Assembly (NCBI GenBank): GCA_016875645.1
Contig: VGPE01000029.1
Span: 1-18,476 of the forward strand
Origin: Chloroflexota bacterium
Lineage (GTDB): Bacteria > Chloroflexota > Limnocylindria > Limnocylindrales > CSP1-4
Direction: 5' to 3'
DNA: 18,476 nucleotides
Of the stretch, positions 13,998 through 18,476 are shown piece after piece. Under the pieces are notes generated by a model, which searched no databases, was not told the origin of the DNA, and saw nothing but the letters and a program-made list of their open reading frames with translations. A program made the position numbers and the translations under genes. Every line of letters starts with the position of its first letter. Within the stretch, counting starts at the first letter, position 1.

Positions 13998-15335
13998 GTG
14001 CTAGCCCGATTCCTCGGCGCCGTCCGGCCCGGCGAGCTGTGGGCCGACCGTGATTTTCGCCGCCTCTGGTTCGGCGAATCGGTCAGCCAGCTCGGTGGCC
14101 AGATCACCTACCTGGCGTTGCCGCTCGCGGCTGCTCTGCTCCTGAACGCGAGCCCGACCGAGATGGGCGTCCTGGGGGCGCTGGTGCTGCTGCCCTACCT
14201 CGTGCTGAGCTTGCCCATCGGCGTGTGGGTGGACCGGGTCCGGCGGCGGCCGATTCTCGTTTGGTCGTGTTGCGCCATGGCAGGCGCGTTCCTGCTGGTA
14301 CCCGCGGCCTCCATGACCGGCAACCTGAGCATGTGGGTGCTGTACTTCGCCGCGCTGGTGTCCGGGGCGGGCGGGCTGCTCTTCGACGTGGCGGCGCAGT
14401 CCTACCTGCCCACGCTCATCGAGCGGCGCCAGCTGGTCGAGGGCAACAGCAAGCTGGAGCTCTCGCGATCCGCGGCGCAGGTGGTGGGGCCGGGCCTCGG
14501 CGGCGCGCTCGTGACCTTCCTCTCGGCGCCCATCGCCATCCTCGTCAACTCAGTCGCCCTCTTCGTGACCGCATTCATGGTGCTCGTCATCGGCCGCCCC
14601 GAGCCGCCCCCGCGCCCGGGCCGGCGTCCCGGGATGGGCCAGGAGATGCGCGAGGGCCTGCGCCTCGTGGTGGGCAATCGCACGCTGCGCGCGATCGTGG
14701 GCACGATGGCGACCTATTTCTTCTTCGACGCGATGCTCATGGCGGTCTTCATCCTCTTCGCGTCGCGCGACCTCGGCCTTGGCGCGGGGTACATCGGCCT
14801 GGTGGTCGCCCTGGGCAACCTCGGGTTCATCGCCGGGGCACTGGTCGCCGCGCCCGTGGCCCGCTGGTTGGGACTCGGCCGGGCGCTGATCGCGGCAATC
14901 TTCTCGTCGTCCTGCTTCGGACTGCTGGTGCCGCTGGCAACCCCCGAGACCGCCCTTCCGCTCCTGGTCGTCGCTCGCCTGGGCACCTCATTCGGGCTGC
15001 CCATCTTCATGGTCAACCAGATCTCGCTGCGCCAGTCGATCACCCCCGACCGCCTTCTCGGGCGCCTGACGGGCACGATCAAGTTCCTGGCCGTCGGCGT
15101 CGCTCCGGTGGGCGCACTCGTCGGCGGCGTCGTCGGCTCCGCGCTCGGCGTCCAGATGGCGGTCACGATCGCCGCGGCGGGTTCGCTCATTTCGGTGGCG
15201 TGGCTCCTCTTCTCGCCGGTTCGCGATCTGCGGGTGGCTCCGCCGGCCTGGAAGCCCGAAGCGGCCGCGGCCGCCGTCGTGGAGGCGGAGATCGAGTCGC
15301 ACGTGCGCGCTGCGGTGCCGGTCGCCGAGCAATAG
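13998..15335 (+). CDS. MFS exporter (MFS_3 / EntS-like)
   Basis: The 445-residue protein has about twelve helices and the N-terminal ELWADRDFRRLWFGESVSQL stretch that marks MFS_3 exporters, with the loop signature GVWVDRVRRRPILVWS. SYLPTLIERRQLVEGNSKLELSRSAAQVVGPGLGG is also highly typical of these transporters, which export siderophores, macrolides or other small molecules. The C-terminus has a hydrophilic Ala/Glu-rich tail. The start is GTG. Its position just after the two-component system suggests it could be part of that regulon. The protein differs clearly from the other MFS_3 transporter at 6955-8244. Confidence 0.9.
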   Translation: MLARFLGAVRPGELWADRDFRRLWFGESVSQLGGQITYLALPLAAALLLNASPTEMGVLGALVLLPYLVLSLPIGVWVDRVRRRPILVWSCCAMAGAFLLVPAASMTGNLSMWVLYFAALVSGAGGLLFDVAAQSYLPTLIERRQLVEGNSKLELSRSAAQVVGPGLGGALVTFLSAPIAILVNSVALFVTAFMVLVIGRPEPPPRPGRRPGMGQEMREGLRLVVGNRTLRAIVGTMATYFFFDAMLMAVFILFASRDLGLGAGYIGLVVALGNLGFIAGALVAAPVARWLGLGRALIAAIFSSSCFGLLVPLATPETALPLLVVARLGTSFGLPIFMVNQISLRQSITPDRLLGRLTGTIKFLAVGVAPVGALVGGVVGSALGVQMAVTIAAAGSLISVAWLLFSPVRDLRVAPPAWKPEAAAAAVVEAEIESHVRAAVPVAEQ

Positions 15336-15341
15336 CCCGCC

Positions 15342-15995
15342 ATGGACGTGCCGCGCCCCGCTGTCTTCCGCGCGATCGACGGCCACGACGTCGAGGGCCT
15401 CCGCCGCCTCGTCGCCGGTAACCCGGCGGTGGCCGGGGCGCGTGATCCCGCTGGCCTCTCGGCCCTCCGCGCCGCTCGGTACCGCGGTGCGACCGATCTC
15501 GTCGCGATCCTGCTCGCCGCCGGGCCGCCCCTGGATCTGTTCGACGCCGCGGCGGTCGGCGATCTCGCGCGCCTCGGGGCCCTCCTGGCGGCGGACCCCG
15601 ACCTCGTGAACGCGCGGTCGAACGACGGCTGGACAGCGCTGCACCTCGCGGTCTTCTTCGATGAGCCGGCCGCCGCCAGCCTGCTCGTCGAGGCCGGCAG
15701 CGACCTCCACGCCCGGGCCGACGGCTTCGGGGCACCGATGCCGCTCCACAGCGCTGCGGCCGGCAACAGCCTCGATTCGGTCCGGCTGCTGCTCGCCGCC
15801 GGGGCACGCCCGAACGAGGCGCAGGCCGGGGGATGGCGGCCGATCCACTCCGCGGCCCAGAACGGCAACCCGGCGATGGTCGGGGCGCTGCGCGCGCACG
15901 GCGCGGCCCCGGCTGTCGTCAACGACACGGGGAGAACGCCGGCCGACCTTGCGTCCGGAGAGGCGGCAGCCGGGGTTCGCGCCGCTCTCGGATGA
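15342..15995 (+). CDS. Ankyrin-repeat protein
   Basis: This 217-residue soluble protein is built almost entirely of about six ankyrin repeats; clear ones contain DGWTALHLAVFFDEPAAASL, MPLHSAAAGNSLDSVRLLL and WRPIHSAAQNGNPAMVGAL. Early repeats are degenerate. Ankyrin proteins mediate protein binding. There is no signal peptide, enzymatic domain or membrane segment. It begins six bases after the MFS stop, so co-transcription is likely, but I cannot infer a partner. Confidence 0.88.
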   Translation: MDVPRPAVFRAIDGHDVEGLRRLVAGNPAVAGARDPAGLSALRAARYRGATDLVAILLAAGPPLDLFDAAAVGDLARLGALLAADPDLVNARSNDGWTALHLAVFFDEPAAASLLVEAGSDLHARADGFGAPMPLHSAAAGNSLDSVRLLLAAGARPNEAQAGGWRPIHSAAQNGNPAMVGALRAHGAAPAVVNDTGRTPADLASGEAAAGVRAALG

Positions 15996-15999
15996 ACCG

Positions 16000-16043
16000 C
16001 TCGGGCGCGGACCTCCACGGCGTCGTCGCGCGGCGCGCCCGAG
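16000..16043. terminator. Inverted repeat between convergent genes
   Basis: CTCGGGCGCG (16000-16009) and CGCGCCCGAG (16034-16043) are exact 10-base reverse complements with a 24-nt interior. It lies in the 80-base gap between the convergent ankyrin and acetyltransferase genes, where a bidirectional terminator is expected, although no T-tract is present. Confidence 0.4.
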
Positions 16044-16075
16044 TCGTCGCACGCGGCGGGTCGGCCCTCCGGACG

Positions 16076-16643
16076 TCAGGCGCCGGCTCGCGGGGGCAAC
16101 TCCCATCCCGCGAGCCGATCGGCAGGGAGCTCGTAGATGAACTCCGTGTCGTCGACCGGGCCCCACCGGCTGCCGGCCTGCTGGAACCCAAGCTGCGCGG
16201 CGACGCCCCGCGAGGCGGCGTTGTCCGGCCGGATCGACGCCACGAAGGTCCGAGCCCCGTGGCGGCTCGCCCAGGCGAGCATGGCCCGCGCCGCTTCCAC
16301 GGCGATCCCGCGTCGGCGGTGCTCGGGCAGCACTTCATAGCCGATCTCGGCCCGGCCCGCCGCGTCGGGCGGACCATGGAATCCCACGAATCCCACCATG
16401 CGTCTCGGCGTCCCGCGGTCCGCGATCACGCGCAGCAACCAGGGCTGTGCCGCGGGATGGTTGCGCAGGTCACTGAGGCGGACGCGGAGCAGACCTTCGG
16501 CCGCCGCCCCGAGGTCGTCGGGCAGCACCGCGCCCAGGTGCTCGCCGGCCGCGACCTCGTTGCGGTCAAGCAGCAGCTCGATTCGTTCTCTCGTCCATGG
16601 ACAGCAACACAAGACGCGGCGTGGTGATGGGGGCAACCCTCAT
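16076..16643 (-). pseudogene. GNAT N-acetyltransferase with a +1 frameshift
   Basis: Most of the protein reads in one frame (RIELLLDRNEVAAGEHLGAV, IGYEVLPEHRRRGIAVEAARAML, ASIRPDNAASRGVAAQLGFQ). It is a RimJ/RimL-type GNAT acetyltransferase with the acetyl-CoA loop RRRGIA. The family N-terminus, MRVAPITTPRLVLLSMDER, is found in another frame from ATG 16643 and stops at 16566. Removing one base near 16581-16595 (the AA in AGAACGA on the minus strand) joins the two as SMDERRIELLLDRN, a normal GNAT. The gene is therefore shifted by one extra base, either a real lesion or a sequence error. If unshifted it would encode about 188 residues. The TTG at 16636 gives an open frame, but its first 16 or so residues are not GNAT-like. 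It is divergent from the LLM remnant. Confidence 0.8.
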
Positions 16644-16657
16644 GACAGACTGGCCCG

Positions 16658-16999
16658 ATGACTCGTCCGGACGGTCCGCAGCGCGCCCTGCTCGGCTTCG
16701 GCGTGTCGGCTGGCTACGGGCCGGACATCCTGGAGCCCCTCGCGGCGGACGTGGCGCGCCTCGGGTACGAGAGTTTCTGATGCAACGACAGCGCAAGTCC
16801 CGAGGCAGACGGCCTTGCGGACCTGGCGCTGGTTCACCGTGCTCACGACGCCGATCGCCAGCCCGACATACCGCATCCTGCCCTGCCCTCCGGTGCCGTT
16901 GGTCCGTTGCCACTGTACGGCGCCCGCATCGCTCGGCGATCGCGACGCTCCGATGCGGTCGCGAATGACACCGTCACAGAACCAGTGCATCCTCGCTGC
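16658..16999 (+). pseudogene. Remnant of a luciferase-like (LLM) flavin/F420 oxidoreductase
   Basis: From ATG 16658 the reading begins MTRPDGPQRALLGFGVSAGY, then DILEPLAADVARLGYESF, a convincing N-terminus of luciferase-like monooxygenases. It stops at TGA (16778-16780) exactly where the family has Trp. The same frame continues with CNDSASPEADGLADLAL, again family-like, so a TGG-to-TGA change explains the stop. After about 16850 the resemblance fades, and the rest of the roughly 280-residue protein is absent: the frame ends at 17000-17002, overlapping the ATG of the next gene. I interpret this as a nonsense-mutated and 3'-deleted gene. Its ATG lies 14 bases from the divergent GNAT ATG. Confidence 0.65.
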
Positions 17000-17001
17000 T
17001 G

Positions 17002-18014
17002 ATGTCGAGCGCAAGCCTGGATCGGGGCCTCTTTGTCCTCCTGGTCGCCGCCGCGGCCACCGGCCTGCTCACCCTGCGCGCGGGCGAGCCGGGCCTGACG
17101 TGGGTCTTCGTTGCGCACGGGCTGGCCGGTGCCGTCCTGCTCGCGGCGCTCGCTCTCAAGCTTCGAACCAGCCTTCCGCGCGCCATGCGGGCCGGCCATG
17201 GCCGTCGCCTCGCGGTCGGTGCGCTCGTGACGATTCTCGGGCTGGCGTCCGTGCTCGGCGGGTTCACCTCCGTCGCGTCGGGCACGCTCATCGTGGTCGG
17301 CCCATGGACGCTGATCACGTGGCATGTCGCGGCCGGCATCGCGCTCGCCGGCGTCCTCCTGCTCCATCTCGCACCGCGGCGCTGGCGCTTGCTGGTGCCC
17401 GGGCGGTCAGCGCTGCCCATCGCGGGACAGCGGATGAGCCGGCGCTCGCTCATGGCCGGAGCGACGCTCGGCATGGTCGGCGTCGAGCTGTGGGCGACCG
17501 CCGAGGCTCTGACCGGGTCTTCGGCGGCACCCGGCGCTTCACAGGGTCGCGCTGGCTGCCGTCGGGCGGCGCGCCGCCCGCGACCACGTTCTTCGGCGAC
17601 ACGGCCCCGCCCATCGACCCGGCGACCTGGCGGCTCACCGTCGGAGGCGCGGTGGCTCACCCGGCGACCTTCGACCTCGACTCGCTGGCCGCGCTCGGTT
17701 TGGAGCGGAGGACCGCCGTGCTGGACTGCACCTCCGGCTGGGCCCACCGGACCGAGTGGTCGGGGATTCCGCTCCGCCGCCTGATCGAGGCGGCCCGCCC
17801 GCTGCCTGCCGCTGCGCGAGTGGTGGTCCACTCGGCGACCGGCTGGGGCGCGACGATCGGACTCGCCGAGGCGTCCGACTGCCTGCTGGCGACCGGCGTC
17901 GCGGGCGCCCCGCTGCCGGTCGCGAACGGCGCGCCCTGCCGGCTCGTCGTTCCCGATCGGCGCGGCCTCGACTGGGTGAAGTGGGTGACCCGGGTCGAGG
18001 TGCTGACCGGCTGA
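17002..18014 (+). pseudogene. Membrane-anchored molybdopterin oxidoreductase (YedY/sulfite oxidase-like), -1 frameshift
   Basis: The N-terminal part (17002 to about 17515, 171 codons) has four membrane helices with His residues in helices 2 and 4 (VAHGLAG; ITWHVAAGIALAGVLLLHL), like a small cytochrome b-type module. A Tat-like SRRSLMAGA and ELWATAEALTG follow. The rest lies one frame back: VFGGTRRFTGSRWLPSGG, WRLTVGGAV, LDCTSGW with the Mo-ligand Cys, GIPLRRLIEAA, LVVPDRRGLDWVKWVTRVEV. This is an oxidoreductase molybdopterin-binding domain. Adding one base at the GGG near 17515-17517 fuses both as ALTGVFGGTRRF, giving a complete protein of about 337 residues. The shift is in a short G-run, so a sequence error is plausible. 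If intact, the enzyme would be a periplasm-facing reductase or oxidase receiving electrons through the membrane part. Confidence 0.8.
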
Positions 18015-18312
18015 AGCGTCAGCGAACGGGACGGTTAACGGTCAGGTGTCGCTGCAGGTCGGGTGCCACCCGAATGCGATCGTCAAGGCGGCGGACCCAT
18101 GCCGGCCGCCGATCGGGCGCCCGCGGGTCCGCGTCGTCGTGGGTTCGGGCAGGCTGGGTTCGAGTCCGATCGAGTTGGCGAATGAGCATCGGGCAGGTCT
18201 CCTGGCGCGGCCCGGTTCGTGGCCCGGGACGCGCGAAGGTTCCCCCGCCAGCGTGTTCGATCGCGTCGCGCAATGTCAGCTCGATGTAAGTCGCGCGGTC
18301 AGGCCGCGCCGG
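18015..18312. other. 298-base stretch without a recognised gene
   Basis: There is no recognised domain on either strand. A minus-strand open frame (18019-18273) lies here and is described separately. It is in the same frame as, and downstream of, the partial aldolase. Confidence 0.4.
18019..18273 (-). CDS. Possible small hypothetical protein
   Basis: This open frame of 84 codons from TTG 18273 encodes a basic, Arg/Asp/Pro-rich product (LIRQLDRTRTQPARTHDDAD, RLDDRIRVAPDLQRHLTV). I recognise no family. The frame stays open upstream to the stop of the partial aldolase, reading TYIELTLRDAIEHAGG, which looks more protein-like than chance. However, no ATG or GTG is available there, and no ribosome-binding site precedes the TTG. 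High GC produces long chance frames, so this may be non-coding or a gene remnant. Confidence 0.25.
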   Translation of the reverse strand: MRDAIEHAGGGTFARPGPRTGPRQETCPMLIRQLDRTRTQPARTHDDADPRAPDRRPAWVRRLDDRIRVAPDLQRHLTVNRPVR

Positions 18313-18476
18313 TCACCTCGCGGTGGTCGCCCCCCGGTAGCCTGCGGCAGCCACCGGAGCCGATGCGACGCCCTCGACGAGGTCCCGCAGCGCGCGCCCG
18401 TTCGACTTGAGCCAGTCGTGGAGGATGTAGATGTCCGCGTTCATGCAGAAGTGCCGGACGCCCATCTCCAGGTATG
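18313..18476 (-). CDS. HpcH/HpaI aldolase family protein, C-terminal part (edge)
   Basis: The last 53 codons of a gene entering from the right edge read YLEMGVRHFCMNADIYILHD, WLKSNGRALRDLVEG and a variable Ala-rich tail ending TTAR. The segment YLEMGVRHFxxxxDxxIL is the typical C-terminal strand and helix of HpcH/HpaI aldolases (2-keto-3-deoxy acid aldolases). It is a second family member in this window; the first (3698-4459) ends quite differently (VRVVGTSWEPWLAAAARSF), so these are distant paralogues. The 5' part lies outside the window. Confidence 0.8.
   Translation of the reverse strand, partial: YLEMGVRHFCMNADIYILHDWLKSNGRALRDLVEGVASAPVAAAGYRGATTAR

Noticed and set aside
15187..16166. 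Minus-strand long frames over the ankyrin gene
   Set aside because: Low-complexity Arg-rich antisense shadows of the plus-strand ankyrin repeats.
1..18476. CRISPR arrays, tRNA or rRNA genes, insertion sequences, toxin-antitoxin or phage-defence modules
   Set aside because: I saw no regularly spaced direct repeats, tRNA-like cloverleaf, transposase motifs or defence-protein motifs on either strand.

Overview
The window is a very GC-rich bacterial chromosomal segment with dense genes, many 4-bp ATGA-type overlaps and third-codon G/C preference. Gene content (CehA/McbA-type metallohydrolase, HpcH/HpaI aldolases, CocE/S15 hydrolase, MFS_3 exporters, ECF metal transporter, Fur regulator, OmpR/HK pair, membrane-anchored molybdopterin enzyme) fits a soil or freshwater Chloroflexota or an actinobacterium-like lineage. 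This placement is inference: no rRNA or marker gene is present. I see no tRNA, rRNA, CRISPR array, insertion sequence or prophage gene.

Layout. 40-963: EamA-type transporter. 964-1172: non-coding spacer with a striking 37-bp imperfect palindrome. 1173-4459: a two-gene plus-strand unit, CehA/McbA metallohydrolase then HpcH/HpaI aldolase. 4477-8244: three minus-strand genes (SRPBCC protein, CocE/NonD hydrolase, MFS transporter). 8393-11095: a tightly overlapping minus-strand Ni/Co ECF transporter operon in the order cbiM, PDGLE protein, cbiQ, cbiO. It diverges from a Fur-family regulator (11175-11633) across a 79-bp region that holds a perfect 7+7 dyad. 11758-15995: a small two-helix membrane protein, an OmpR-family response regulator, a histidine kinase, an MFS exporter and an ankyrin-repeat protein, all on the plus strand. 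16076-18014: three genes in a row that each carry a lesion in this sequence (GNAT acetyltransferase with a +1 shift, the N-terminus of a luciferase-like oxidoreductase with TGG to TGA, and a membrane/YedY-like molybdopterin protein with a -1 shift). 18313-18476: the C-terminus of a second HpcH/HpaI aldolase running off the right edge.

How the genes work together. The clearest functional module is the metal-uptake locus: substrate-binding membrane protein (CbiM), small accessory membrane protein (PDGLE, in the CbiN/NikN role), energy-coupling T subunit (CbiQ) and ATPase (CbiO, with an unusual ten-histidine N-terminal tail). A divergent Fur-type sensor probably controls it through the shared dyad. 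The most interesting details are here. cbiQ has no usable ATG, GTG or TTG start: the ATG that overlaps the upstream stop runs into an in-frame TGA after seven codons. CbiM carries a 17-residue extension ahead of the Leu-His-Ala-Pro-Asp-Gly motif where the family normally starts with Met-His. Non-AUG (CTG) initiation would resolve both, but a nonsense mutation or sequence error is an equally live explanation for cbiQ. I did not find a clearly new biological system. The findings are unusual variations and lesions on known families.
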